Positions 23,661 to 36,864 of a stretch of DNA of 64,000 bases are shown one piece after another (the first letter of the stretch is position 1; every line of letters begins with the position of its first letter). Below the pieces are notes generated by a model. That model saw only the letters and a program-made list of their open reading frames with translations. It was not told the DNA's origin and did not search any database. The position numbers and the translations under genes are program-made. Source of the stretch: Mercurialis annua (Eukaryota; Streptophyta; Magnoliopsida; Malpighiales; Euphorbiaceae); contig NC_065571.1 of the NCBI RefSeq assembly GCF_937616625.2, positions 20,645,701 through 20,709,700 on the forward strand, given 5' to 3'.

Positions 23661-26603
23661 GCTTCTGTCACGACCCAATTTCATGAATCGTGACCGGCGC
23701 TAGGGTATGGGTATGGTCGTACCAAAACCCGTAGCAAGCCTCGCGGAAATCAATCAAATACATTAACATGCAGAAACTGCTCGGGGGCAACCAAGACTCC
23801 AACCTAAGTCTAGCAATTTATATTACAGTTCTAGTATAAATAATTAAAATATTTAAAATGCTCAACAACATGCCTTAAATATAATATTAAAATAATCCAG
23901 AGTAGTCATGCTAATAATAAATAATCGATCAAATCGATAATCCCAAAGTGTTATATCAATGTTATATATAATAACTAGTTCTACTACATTCTAAGAGTTC
24001 GAAAACAGTAACTAATTTAAATAACAGAAAAACCTCCGATGAATCAAAAAGAATCGGAGTGGACCAGCTTTCAAATCATAAACCTGAAAAATTTAGGAAA
24101 ACAACGGGGTCAGATATACTGAGATGAGTTCGCAATACTATTTACATTTATTAAGTTTAAAACCCTTAAATCAAAACATTTTATACTAATATAATATGAT
24201 TATGGAAAACAGTATTGAAATGATCCCAGCGTAAGTATGACATAGCACACTGATAAACCCAGAGTGGACGGGAACAAATCCTCGTCATATATATATACCA
24301 GCGTAAGCAAGACATTTGTCTGCCGATCCCAGAGTACTTACCGGTGCACACAGTCTCGATACAAGCCTATCGAGTAGCTCGTTTCAATCCAGATCCATAA
24401 TTGCTTAAAACAGTTCAAAAGCATTTATAATACTAAAATAAAATGCGGTACTTAATAAAGCGGTAAATAGCACTGCAGACTCACTGCTTGCTTATCCACG
24501 TGAAACTTCGGCAAACAGCTAACCCTGGTTCGACTCCGGAGCACGAGTAGTCGAAGAGTCTAAAAATAAATCATACGTTAAAATCGCTCCAATACCTAAC
24601 TCTAAGAATACTAGACACCACATAGGACTAGCACAGATAATAAGCCAGATAAGTCACAGAGAAACACAATCTCATATAAATTATAATGCCGTAAATAAAT
24701 CAAGCCTATTGAGTTCATATTTAAAATTCATCCGAAAATATTAATTAAATAATATTTAATTAATAAATAAAATCCTTTCCTCAAATAGTGGGGTAGCCGA
24801 GTTTTTTAAAACTACCAAGCTAATCTCACATGTCGGGCGACCCAAGTCTAACCCGACCCAACTATAAAACCAGAGTTATGAACCACAGTTTATAATTTAA
24901 TATTTAATAAAAATTATATCAGTATCAAAATAGAACTCAATAGCTTGAAACCCAAGTAATTAAATATTACCGGCAAATATATCAAATAAATAAATAACAA
25001 AATAAAGCAAAATATCACTTTATCCCGCTAATCCAAAATCTCAAATTATTAATTAAATAATAATTATTAATAATTATTAATTTAATTTTTAAATAACTCA
25101 AATATTATTTTTAGGTATTAAAAATAATATATCTAATTTGACAATCTTTCAAATAAAATGAAATTCCCAATACTCATTTAATATAGTCCAATTAAATAAT
25201 TTAATTTTAAAATAATTTAATTTTAATTATTATTTTTTTGTAAAACTAATATTAATTTAAAAAGTAAAATGTTATTGCCCAAAGTAAATTCCAATTTATA
25301 AATAATAATATTATTTAACCGCTAAATGAATAAGTCGAAACCAATTACCTAATTTAATATTTAAAATCAATATAACATAGTTAGTAAGTAACTTAAAGGA
25401 TTAAACAATTTAACATCAAATAATTTAGTGACCTAAAAGAAAATTTAGCCAAAAGAAATTGTTAGAAGCCAATCATATATTGCCACATTATCATCTTCTT
25501 CAATTACCCCAAATAGCAAACCAAACACAAACATTCCAATGTTGCAGAATCATAACTAACCAAACTATCAAGCTTCCTAAATCACAATCTTAAGCCAAAT
25601 AACCTATAAATCAAGAACAACGATCCAGCAATCATGAAAGGTATGGCATCCCCAAGATTAATCGGAATAATCCATTTCTTTATAAAAAGAAAAAACATAA
25701 CAGTGATGATATCGTTAGAACGAAACAACGAAACAACGAAATAATCAACGAACATAACCGAGAGACAAATCAAAACTCAGAGCTTAAACAAAGCACCATT
25801 CAACATACAAGAGACTTACAATCATAATATAACAAAATCAAAGCCTATAATGAAAGAATGATTTCGGCAGTAATCATAAATCACGTTTCAGTTTATATTC
25901 GTATAAAACGATGAAACGGTGGCGACTATAACGGATTGAATTACAAACCGTTTGGCGAATGAAAAGTGTAAAATCGAAGAGGAACGAGTCTACTATCACG
26001 GGGAACAAACGAGACTGATTTCGATCGAGAAACGGCTGCGAAACGGATTGAAATTCAAAGAGGTCGATTTAGAATCAAAACTGAAAAATTTCATAAAAAC
26101 GGTAAAACGGGGGCGATTGATACGGTAAATATAATGTACCGTTTTACGAAATGAAAATTTGGATTTATAGATACGTGAGTCTTCTTCGACTAGGATGAAA
26201 CGAAACTGAATTTGGATCTGAAATGATTACATATGGATAAAAATATGGAGAGGTCGATTTTAAACTAAAACTGAAATATATGTTCAAAATCTCACCGATG
26301 AACACCCAAGTTTGATTGATGATTGCGGGAAGGATTTTCAACGAAATTGAGTAGGGAAAGAGGCTAATGTTTGTATGTAGTGTGGTAATGAATTAGGGTT
26401 TTAAAAACGATTTAAAAAGGTATGGAAATAAAGTGTAATCGCTGCTAGAAAATAGGGGAATGGCATGGTTAAGGCTGGTCTTGAACGAGACCAGCCAAAA
26501 ATTTGAAGGTCTCGTTCGAGACTTGAAATTTCGAACGAGACTCTTCATAAATTTGAAGATTCTCGTACGTAATTTGTTGGTCTCGAACGAGACCAACATC
26601 AAA

Positions 26604-29370
26604 TGTAATATCCCGTGTTGAAGTAAAACTTATATATCTCCCAATTGAACCGTCGGATCGGGCTGCCCTTTGGATATGTTGTACATAAGAGGATTATCTT
26701 TCATTCGACCGTTCGGATCGTCGTTTCGACCCGTTTTCGGGTCAACCGGACCTGCTGGGTAGATCAAGCCGTAGGTCCGGTCCACTTCGTTTTTGGTTAG
26801 AGCAGTGGGTCAACCGGCCCTATAATCGGACCTGTTGGGTAGAACCGGCCGTAGGTCCGGTCAGCTTTGTTTTTGCATATTTAAACTCCGTTTCTGCGAC
26901 CTAATCAGCCCCCTTTCGATTTTAGAAACACTAAACTCATTCTAAACTCTTTCTAAACGTTTCTCACTCGATCTTTGGTGCCTCAATCAATTGGTAAGTG
27001 ATTAATCTATCTCTTTTCATTCCAAAACTTTGAATCATCTTTTGATTCGATTAGTGGTTCATCTTGTCTTTTGATTTCGTTCTTGTAGCGTTGGATCTAC
27101 CTTGTTTCTGAGATTTTCTTACTCTTTGGATTGACAAGGTATCTAATCCTTTTACTCAATTTGATTGTTGTGTTGCGGTGTTGTTGTTCATGTTTTGTGA
27201 TGTTGTTTGTTGTGACTATTGTTTGGATGAATAGTGGCTATTCTTACATGTTCTAGGGTTGATTTATTATGTTGATATTATTGTTATCATCCATTGCATG
27301 TTTATTGAATCAAATCAAGAATCGGTTATCTTAGATTCACAATTTCATATTGCTTTATGTATAAACTGTTTTGAATTGATTAGGGCTGCCCATAACTAAA
27401 TTATCATGCTATTAATAATTGGATTTTATTATTGTTGATTCATGTTAAGAGGATTATGTATAACGCCGATTGATGCATCAATTTGTCATTCATTGTAGTA
27501 ATTGACTCGTATGTTCTTGGTTGGTTGATTTGAATCAGAATTGAGTTATCCTATTGTTAGTTCATGTGTGGATTAGAATTATGAATTAATTTGGATATTA
27601 TAAATTGTTTGGTTGCCTTGATTTGTCCAAGCATGATTATAGGGCTGATTTGCATGTCTTTGCGATTCATAATTGTTGGGCTATCTATTGTTGTTTCGAA
27701 TCCAAGTTTGGTGATTGTTAAATGAGTTGGTATGTTGATGAATGCCTGTAAACTGTTTTGGCTTAATTTAAATGTTTAGGGATGTTTTGTATAATGTTTT
27801 TAGGATAATGTTATACTTGGATTGTGGTGGTTAGTTTGGTTATTGACATTGCTTGGGCATGATGAATACGCTTATTGTTAATTTGTTTGCTAAGGCATGT
27901 TTTGACTTGTGTTGTCTATAAAAGCGTGTTGGTTCATTATGGATTTTATGAAACACTTTTTTACGTGTTGATTAATTGGTTAGTTAAGCGATATTGAGTT
28001 CCTTGTTTTTCAAACTCGGGTTTTGGAATATTAATTGATTCTGGATTTTTAAACATTGGTTTACAACTTGGTTATGTTGAATCGGGTTAGACTTGGGTCG
28101 CCTGACATGTGAGTTAAGCTTGGAAGTCTTGGTTGACTCGGCTAAGTACAATTTTGGCTTTTGAAATGTTTTACCAAATAGTTTGAAAAGGTTTCCGGAT
28201 TATGTTTTCAAATGGAACTCAATAGGGATTAACCTGTTTTGCGGTTTTGGCATATGGTTGGTGTTTGTGTAATCAATCTATTTTATTTTGTGCTTTGGCT
28301 TTGTTGTGTTGTGCTAGTCCTATGTGGTGTTTTGTACTCTTTAGACTTAGGGTCCGTTTTTAATTTCTTATTTACACATTATTAGACTTGTCGACTGTTC
28401 GTGTTCCGGAGACGAACCAGGATTAGTTGCTTGCCAGGTCATCACGTGGATTAGCAAGCTGTGAGTTTGTACTTACTATTTAGCGCTTTATTAAGTAAAT
28501 TGTTATTTTAATATATAAATATATACTGTATGTATATTTCGAACTGTTTTTCTATTATGGCTTTTAGTTGGAACATGCTACCTAATGAGCATCATTAGGA
28601 CTGCGTGCGCACCGGTATTGATCTAGATAAGGTATGTGAAATGTGGTGGTAACTCGGTGTGAGCATAGCTCTCGGGACCAGTAGAGTAACTCGGTGTAGC
28701 TCAGCTCTCGGGACTCTGGTAATGAATTAAGAGCGGGTGGTGGTAACTCGGTGTAGCTCAGCTCTCGGGACCAAGCCTACTGGATTATGGAAATTATTTA
28801 GTATTGTGGATTAGGGTTCCAACTATTAAACGTAATGTTGTTATTAAATGTTTTAAATGGTTTTAAAGGTTTTCCACTTGATAAATGTAAATAGTGGTAT
28901 GAACTCATCTCAGTATATCTGACCCCGTTGTTTTCCCAATTTTTCCAGGGTTATGATATGAGCGAGTCAACTGCTCTCCGATTCTTTATTTCCTCGAAGG
29001 TTTTACTTTATTTTATAAAGTTTATTAAACTCATTTTATTCTTAGACCGCGGTAGTAATTAGAAGTCGTATTTGTCTAATACTTGTTACCAGAATTATTC
29101 TATTGATTTAATTTTTTTGGCTTTAATATAATAACTTGGGTTATTAAATATTTATGCTATGTTGGAGACTCGGTATTGATCGAGCATTTATTATATAAAT
29201 GTTGTATTTTATGAACTGCTAGAACTAGGCTGAAGTCTCGGTTGCCCCCGAGCATTGGTTTTTTGCAGGTTTATGTAATTGTTGGTTATCCGCAAGGCTA
29301 GCTACGGGTTTTGGTACAACCATACCCTTACCCTAGCGCCGGTCGCGATTCATAAAAATGGGTCGTGACA
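26604..29370 (+). mobile_element. 5' LTR of element D (2767 bp)
   Basis: Starts TGTAATATCCCGTG and ends GGGTCGTGACA. It lacks about 251 bp present near the start of the 3' LTR (after the first 16 bp). Contains GGTCCGGT/ACCGGACC dyads (26730-26870), TATTTAAA (26878-26885), a donor-like GGTAAGTG (intron start 26994), a stem-loop CCTAATG/CATTAGG (28581-28599) beside GTGCGCAC, three units of GTAACTCGGTGT...CTCTCGGGAC (28648-28772), CTGACCCCGTTGTTTTCC (about 28920), and an acceptor-like TTTTTCCAG near 28948. Confidence 0.93.
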
Positions 29371-29374
29371 AACT

Positions 29375-29386
29375 TGGTATCAGAGC
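29375..29386 (+). other. Primer-binding site, element D
   Basis: TGGTATCAGAGC, four bases after the 5' LTR. The following leader (GGAACTACTGCGGAATTAGG at 29461, GTCTTGTCTTTT, AAACGTCATC) is conserved with the coding elements A, F and H. Confidence 0.95.
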
Positions 29387-32300
29387 TTTGGTTTCAAACA
29401 AAGGCCTTATGCATGTTATGTGTTTATTAGTTTGGCATGATATTTTGAAGTCGTGTCATAGGAACTACTGCGGAATTAGGATTCATGTCTTGTCTTTTAA
29501 AACGTCATCTTTTGTTTTCAAACTTTCAGCCTACATCCTATAGGTGATGTCTGTCAATATTTATTTGGTGTTGATTCTATGATTGATAATTAATTTCACT
29601 TGGATGTTGCTTGCTGTGTTTTATCATGTTGAGGTTATTTCACTTGGGTGATTATAATTGCTTTTGGTTTCTCGGGAAATCTTAGGTTGGTAAATATTTC
29701 TAAACTCATACTTGTGTATGATGTTGTTTGATAAATTTTGGCGTTTATGCCTGATAGGATTTAGAATATATGGTATGGTTACAGTTATTTTACATGATGC
29801 GTTGAACTGCTTTTGCCTTATGAATAAAGTACATCTTGGATTTGGCCTCTATTGTTGATTTTAAATGTGATCGTATGTTGGGCGTTAGCCTTGTCTTTCT
29901 ATTAAAGAGATTTTGGGTTAAAACTTAAAACATGTTTTGATGGTCATGCACTGTTTGACCACATGTTGATTTAAAGGTTTTCATTGAGAATATTATTTTA
30001 TCCGATTTGTGTTTCGACACAAAATCATAAGAGAAGTTTGATTTTAAATTCTTAAAAAGTTTGATTTTGGTTGAGTTACCAGTAAAAAGAAATTCTTGTA
30101 TTTTGAAATATTATGTTTGATTTTGTGTTAACAAGGGATGATTTCAAAATGATATTTTATGAGATGAGCCATTGTTTTAAGAATTTAAAATTGAAGTTAT
30201 TTTATCATGTTGTAGTATGTCAGCATTTTAAATTTTTGGGATTTACAGAATAGATGTTGGAGATTAAAGATTTCTCACTTGAGTTTTTAAATTACTGTTT
30301 AGCGGTTGGGTTAAGTTGAGCTCCCAAAGTTGAAAAGGTGGAAATTTGATTAAAATATTTTTCTGAATTGACAAATATTTTGAATACGTTTTATAAATTG
30401 TTGTTTTGAGTTAGACTTGGGTCACTCAAATTTAGGAGTTGAGCTTGATAGTTGTAATAACTCGGCTAGCTCGATGATTTTATGGTTTGAGATACTTGGG
30501 TATCCGTTTTAAATAAATTGATAAATAAGAAGAGACTTTTACAAATTGTGATTTTGTTTTAACCGTGGGGTTCAACTAATATTTGGAAGTTTTCGTAATT
30601 GACTTTTAGATTTCAAAATAAATTTTGAAGCGTATTCTTGAAAGATTATATATTACAGAATGATTTTGTTACAAAAATTCAAAGCTTGTTGTGGCATGTC
30701 CTGATTTTGTCTTTTAAGTATGCTTGGATTAATTGTTTTCAATGGTTATGCTTATGTGGTTTATGGATTGTAGGAATCATAATAGCCTTTGTTTTAATTT
30801 GCGTTGTATAACTCGATTGTCTGTTGGACTAAGTTGATTGTACATGTTTTTCTCTTCGTGCGGAGCAGCACATAGGAAGATTTATTCACGTGGTCAAGGT
30901 TGGCTTACCTTGATGTATGATTCGTGGATCGAAATCTTTGGGTTTCGATATCAAGGAAGACAAGGGAAGTATTCCCTTGTAATGGTTGATGATTTCTGAA
31001 TATCTTAGAATAGATATTGGAAATTCTGACCGAGAAGTTAGATCGGTGTATTAATACACTGATGCTTTCATCAAGTATGCTGATGCGATGCGGGAACTGG
31101 CAGAAAGTTTTGTAGGAACGTATGTGACATGGTATTTTCGTTGCAATTAGGGTTGAGGTTAGTTGGATATTTATGCAGAAAAGTTGTAACAGAATTATTA
31201 GGTTGAGTTGTTATATAGCATCGAATGTTGCTAGGTTGCAAGTGAGGAATTTGAGAAATATTTTGAGGTTATCGAGTGCACATCTCACAAAGTGTAACGT
31301 CTAGCAAACATTTTTTTTTTGAGAAATTGATTTCAAAGGTTGAATTGTTAAAATATTTAAAATATTTTCAATACGTAATTGTGCCCAGACATATCATGAA
31401 CATGCATTTTGAATGTCACGAATAGGATTGCATTGAGCACTGAGTATGTTCACTAAATAAAAGATAAACAAAAAATTGATACATGCATAATAGTATATTC
31501 ATCACGTGCATAGAAATGATTAGGGTTGGATGCAACTCTTTGGGGATGAGAGATGTCATCACCCTGGTGCATAATTATATAAAATGGATTTTTCGATAAA
31601 GTGTTTTGAGAAAGATGTTTTGCAGCGAGCTCGCAAGTCACATTGTGATATATTTATAAAGTTGTCGGATTTGAAATGATGTGAAATTGTTACCGAAAGG
31701 TAGATAGACAAATACTCTGTGATGATGGTGGTAAATTTTGGACGATAACATTGAAATGGATAAGTCTGTATTGTCAGAATCATGTGTTTCATATGAAGTG
31801 AAAATGAATTTGAGGTTGCACTCGAGATATAGTTGTGCCAAGTGCGGTGTATGGTTAGATTCAAATTAGGAAGTGTTTTGACAATTTCCGATTTGTGATT
31901 TAAGGATTTATGGATTAAGGATGTTGGTCATGCTCCATGTGTGTGTATACACTATATTTTTGTTTTAGCGAAACTTTATTTTTCAGATTTGAAATTTTCC
32001 AAGTATTTTGGTGTATTGATATAAAGGTATTTCCATAAAAAAAGAGATTTACATTGCTAATTTTACCATTCTGAGGAAAGGGAGAAATTTTGTCAAAATT
32101 GATTCAAAAGGGATAATAATTTTTTCGCTTGAGCGATTTGTTCAATTGTGTTTTTTTTGCCAGTTGAACTGTTTCATAAATCTGCAATTTTTTTTAAAAA
32201 AGTAAAGAGAAATTGTGAATTTCAAGTGCGAGTAATTTGTTTACAAAACCGATGGGTTTTCAACGGTAAAGGTATTTTTATTTTGAATGCAAAATGAGGT

Positions 32301-33671
32301 GTAAGACGTAGAGTCTTTTAAACAGGAGTGGAAAATTTTGTATATAAAATATTTTGTATTAAAAGATTTTATACCCCCAGGGATTGGTTTTGAGCATAAC
32401 TAACAATCCGGTCGTGGTGAATTGGTCGTAGTGATCTCTCGTTGTATATGAGATTATAGTCATTTGATTGAATAATTTTATGAATTTGAGTTTGATTTGA
32501 ATATATGTGTTAGAGAATCGAGGATCGCGGTATATAGGTTTCGACAACCAGTATTAGTTGATCGATTTTGTTGATCGATGATATTATAGTAATTTTTGGA
32601 TATCGTTCGGGTCAGTAGTTGAACCCTTAGTTTGGGCGAAAAATTTTTAAGTTGTGCGATATAAGTGAAATGCAGTCGATGCTCAGTTTAGTTGTGGCGT
32701 TATATTTTTGAATGATCGAAGGAGTCATTGTGTATGGGACTATTTATTACTAATCTAGAGATTCTATTATTATGAGTTCATATTTCCTTAGGAATAACGG
32801 TATGCATTTTTGTGTTTCATAATTCACGAAGTTGATTGTATTATCGAATTTGATGTTAGTCATTGGATTGGATGATCCTAGTAGGGTTGTATTTAGATAT
32901 CGAGGTCATTATAATTGTTAAGATTCGAGCTGGTTTTGGAAGCCACTACGGTATAGAGTAACTGTGACTCTCAGTTGGATAATTGTTGATTATTCACATT
33001 GGGTTGATCGAGTAATCGTTAGAGCACCGGGTCGTTAGAATTAGATTTTTGCGCATATGTGTGTTGTGACGGTTATAGTACAAATAAGTTCATATTTGAA
33101 ATTCGAGGTCGAATTTTTCATAGGTTGGGGGGAATGTAATACCCCATATGTATTTTTGGCGTGTTTCATCTTGTGTTGACCTTCTCTGGGTGGAAATTTT
33201 AATCAGAGTCATCATTGAAAAAGATTCAAGGTTCGTTCTTGATTATCCTAAGTATTTAAGTCGAGCTTTATGTGGGAGAGTTGCATTCCTTCGTTTGATT
33301 TTACCTAGAAAGGGCATTATCATTTTATGTTAAATGGAAGTTAGTATTAAGGCTTTTGTGACCTTTTAAGATTGTTCGATTTATGAAAGTGGTGGTTTTT
33401 TTTGATATCGTTCGGGGAACAACCTGTTGATGAATAACAGAATTCCTATGATTACAGTTTCAGTTGGTTACTTGAGGAATGTTCTTAAGAGACAGAGTTT
33501 GTTATGCAAATTTGTTATTTTGCTTTCCTTAATTCCTTTGGGTAACATATTTATGTGTTTTCACGTTTGTTACGTGTATTTTTGTTCAGACGACATATAG
33601 TTTTATGATATGTTTTACGTGGATTGTTTTGTTTTAAATTCGAGGACGAATTTTTATTAAGTTAGGGAGAA
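29387..33671 (+). other. Non-coding interior of element D
   Basis: About 4.3 kb with no recognisable Gag or Pol; open frames are short and scattered. The first 150 nt match the leader of the coding elements. A block shared with element C lies at 31377 and 31532-31562. At 33099-33140 there is a second copy of the 3'-end signature (hairpin AAATTCG-AGGT-CGAATTT, purine run GGGGGGAA, then TGTAATACCCC), about 535 bp before the real one. Otherwise T- and G-rich and unremarkable. Confidence 0.8.
33636..33671 (+). other. Polypurine tract and hairpin, element D
   Basis: AAATTCG-AGGA-CGAATTT (33636-33653), then AGGGAGAA directly before the 3' LTR start TGTAATATCCCG. Same layout as in F and H. Confidence 0.88.
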
Positions 33672-36600
33672 TGTAATATCCCGTGTTTTCAAACTTGTTT
33701 TGATGGTTTGGTTGTTCGTTTAAATTTGGTTTGTGATGGACTTTGGTTGTGTTTTCGCTTCGACATGTTCTCGTTGTGATTCCGACTTATTTTCGGATTA
33801 GCATATGTGGTACCTTGGTTGTGTTATGTTGAGCGACTTATGTGTACCCCTTAAGCCTCTAAGTATTTGATGTTGAATTGATTTATTTCCGGGTTGTTAC
33901 CGAAACAATGTTTGCATGTTTTCCAAATCTGTCATGCTGTAGTAAAACGTACATATCTCCCAATTGAACCGTCGGATCGGGCTGCCTTTTGAATATATTG
34001 TACATAAGAGGATTATCTTTCATTCGACCGTTCGGATCGTCGTTTCGACCCGTTTTCGGGTCAACCGGACCTATGAATCGGACCTGATGGGTAGATCAAG
34101 CCGTAGGTCCGGTCCACTTCGTTTTTGGTTAGAGCAGTGGGTCAACCGGCCCTATAATCGGACCTGTTGGGTAGAACCGGCCGTAGGTCCGGTCAGCTTC
34201 GTTTTTGCATATTTAAACTCCGTTTCTGCGACCTAATCAGCCTCCTTTCAATATTAGAAACCCTAAACTCATTCTAAACTCTTTCTAAACGTTTCTCACT
34301 CGATCTTTGGTGCCTCAATCAATTGGTAAGTGATTAATCCATCTCTTTTCATTCCAAAACTTTGAATCATCTTTTGATTCGATTAGTGGTTCATCTTGTC
34401 TTTTGATTTCGTTCTTGTAGCGTTTGATCTACCTTGTTTCTGAGATTTTCTTACTCCTTGGACTGACAAGTATCTAATCCTTTTACTCAATTTGATTGTT
34501 GTATTGTGGTGTTGTTGTTCATGTTTTGTGATGTTGTTTGTTGTGACTATGGTTTGGATGAATAGTGGCTGTTCTTACATGTTCTAGGGTTGATTTATTA
34601 TGTTGATATTATTGTTATCATCCATTGCATGTTTATTGAATCAAATCAAGAATCGGTTACCTTAGATTCACAATTTCATATTGCTTTATGTATAAACTGT
34701 TTTGAATTGATTAGGGCTGCCCATAACTAAATTATCATGTTATTAATAATTGGATTTTATTATTGTTGATTCATATTAGGAGGATTATGTATAACGCCGA
34801 TTGATGCATCAATTTGTCATTCATTGTAGTAATTGACTCATATGTTCTTGGTTGGTTAATTTGAATCAGAATTGAGTTATCCAATTGTTAGTTCATGTGT
34901 GGTTTAGAATTATGGATTCATTTGGATATTATAAATTGTTTGGTTGCCTAGATTTGTCCAAGCATGATTATAGGGCTGATTTGCATGTCTTTGCGATTCA
35001 TAATTGTTGGGCTATCTATTGTTGTTTCGAATCCAAGTTTGGTGATTGTTAAATGAGTTGGTATGTTGATGAATGCCTGTAAACTGTTTTGGCTTAATTT
35101 AAATGTTTAGGGATGTTTTGTATAATGTTTTTAGGATAATGTTATACTTGGATTGTGGTGGTTAGTTTGGTTATTGACATGCTTGGGCATGATGAATACG
35201 CTTATTGTTAATTTGTTTGCTAAGGCATGTTTTGACTTGTGTTGTCTATTAAAGCGTGTTGGTTCATTATGGATTTTATCAAACACTTTGTTACGTGTTG
35301 ATTAATTGGTTAGTTAAGCAATATTGAGTTCCTTGTTTTTCAAACTCGGGTTTTGGAATATTAATTGATTCTGGATTTTTAAACATTGGTTTACAACTTG
35401 GTTATGTTGAATCGGGTTAAACTTGGGTCGCCCGACATGTGAGTTAAGCTTGGAAATCTTGGTTGACTCGGCTAAGTACAATTTTGGCTTTTGAAATGTT
35501 TTACCAAATAGTTTGAAAAGGTTTCCGGATTATGTTTTCAAATGGAACTCAATATGGCTTAACCTGTTTTGCGGTTTTGGCATATGGTTGGTGTTTGTGT
35601 AATCAATCTGTTTTAGTATGTGCTTTGGCTTTGTTGTGTTGTGCTAGTCCTATGTGGTGTTTAGTACTCTTTATAGTTAGGGTCCGTTTTTAATTTATTA
35701 TTTACACATTGTTAGACTTGTCGACTGTTCGTGTTCCGGAGATGAACCAGGATTAGTTGCTTGCCAGGTTATCACGTGGATTAGCAAGCTGTGAGTTTGT
35801 ACTTACTATTTACCGCTTTATTAAGTAAATTGTTATTTTAATATATAAATATATATTGTATGTATATTTTAAACTGTTTTTCCATTATGGCTTTTAGTTG
35901 GAACATGCTACCTAATGGGCATCATTAGGACTGTGTGCGCACCGGTATTGATCTAGATAAGGTATGTAAAATGTGGTGGTAACTCGGTGTGAGCATAGCT
36001 CTCGGGACCAGTAGAGTAACTCGGTGTAGCTCAGCTCTCGGGACTCTGGTTATGAATTAAGAGTGGGTGGAGATAACTCGGTGTAGCTTAGCTCTCGGGA
36101 CCAAGCCTACTGGATTATGGAAATTATTTAGTATTGTGGATTAGGGTTCCAACTATTAAACGTAATGTTGTTATTAAATGTTTTAAATGGTTTTAAAGGT
36201 TTTCCACTTGATAAATGTAAATAGTGGTATGAACTCATCTAAGTATATCTAACCCCGTTGTTTTCCCTATTTTTCCAGGGTTATGATATGAGCGAGTCAG
36301 CTGCTCTCCGATTCTTTATTTCCTCGGAGGTTTTACTTTATTTTATAAAGTTTATTAAACTCATTTTATTCTTAGACCGCGGTAGTAATTAGAAGTCGTA
36401 TTTGTCTAATACTTGTTACCAGAATTATTCTATTAATTTAATTGTTTTGGCTTTAATATAATAACTTGGGTTATTAAATATTTATGCTATGTTGGAGACT
36501 CGGTATTGATCGAGAATTTATTATATAAATGTTGTATTTTATGAACTGATTGAACTAGGCTGAAGTCTCGGTTGCCCCCGAGCATTGGTTTCTTGCAGGT

Positions 36601-36700
36601 TTATGTAATTGTTGGTTATCCGCAAGGCTAGCTACGGGTTTTGGTACAACCATACTCATACCCTAGCGCCGGTCGCTATTCATAAAAATGGGTCGTGACA
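33672..36700 (+). mobile_element. 3' LTR of element D (3029 bp)
   Basis: Full-length version, including the 251 bp missing from the 5' copy. Carries TATTTAAA (34210-34217), a donor-like GGTAAGTG (intron start 34326), the dyad cluster (34065-34195, with a 13-bp duplication relative to the 5' copy), a stem-loop CCTAATG/CATTAGG (35911-35929, loop GGCAT) beside GTGCGCAC, and three CTCGG...CTCTCGGGAC units (about 35975-36100). Ends GGGTCGTGACA at 36700. Confidence 0.93.
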
Positions 36701-36864
36701 TCAAACTTCAAGAGGGTCTCGTTTTAACGAGACCCAAAACAATGGTTCATCTAAATATTGGTTGAACCACGACTAAAAACCAAATTACAAATACGTAAAC
36801 GATTCAAAAAATTCCCGAAACTTGCAAATTAAACTTCAAAATTTACACGGGATATTACAGCTTC

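Larger units (their letters stand above)
26604..36700 (+). mobile_element. Element D: complete non-autonomous LTR retrotransposon (LARD)
   Basis: Complete insertion with TSD TCAAA (26599-26603 and 36701-36705) inside solo LTR E. 5' LTR 26604-29370, primer-binding site 29375-29386, interior 29371-33671 (4301 bp), polypurine tract and 3' LTR 33672-36700. The interior has no gag or pol similarity and no frame beyond about 100 codons. LTR sequence and stem-loop type are closest to F. With intact cis signals and no proteins it fits a large retrotransposon derivative mobilised in trans. The LTRs look only a few percent different apart from indels, so it is the youngest layer here. Confidence 0.93.
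23666..36859 (-). mobile_element. Solo LTR E (3092 bp), split by element D
   Basis: Two pieces, 36859-36706 and 26603-23666, form one LTR on the minus strand, starting TGTAATATCCCGTG and ending GGGTCGTGACA. A 5-bp target-site duplication GCTTC (23661-23665 and 36860-36864) lies in the coding region of F, and no internal region remains, so it is a solo LTR. Contents in sense: TCTCGAACGAGA-type palindromes on both sides of D; a donor-like GGTGAG (intron start 26295); a stem-loop CTCGATA/TATCGAG (24355-24374); and CTGACCCC (about 24100-24115). The stem-loop is identical in its arms to that of H. Confidence 0.93.

Noticed and set aside
33964..34236. 90-codon frame in the 3' LTR of D
   Set aside because: It lies over the GGTCCGGT dyads and TATTTAAA, and its equivalent in the 5' LTR is disrupted by a 13-bp length difference. 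Not a conserved protein.
36829..36860. Apparent natural C-terminus of the F Gag-protease at VNFEV
   Set aside because: The last codons are read from the start of inserted LTR E; the true frame resumes at 23665.
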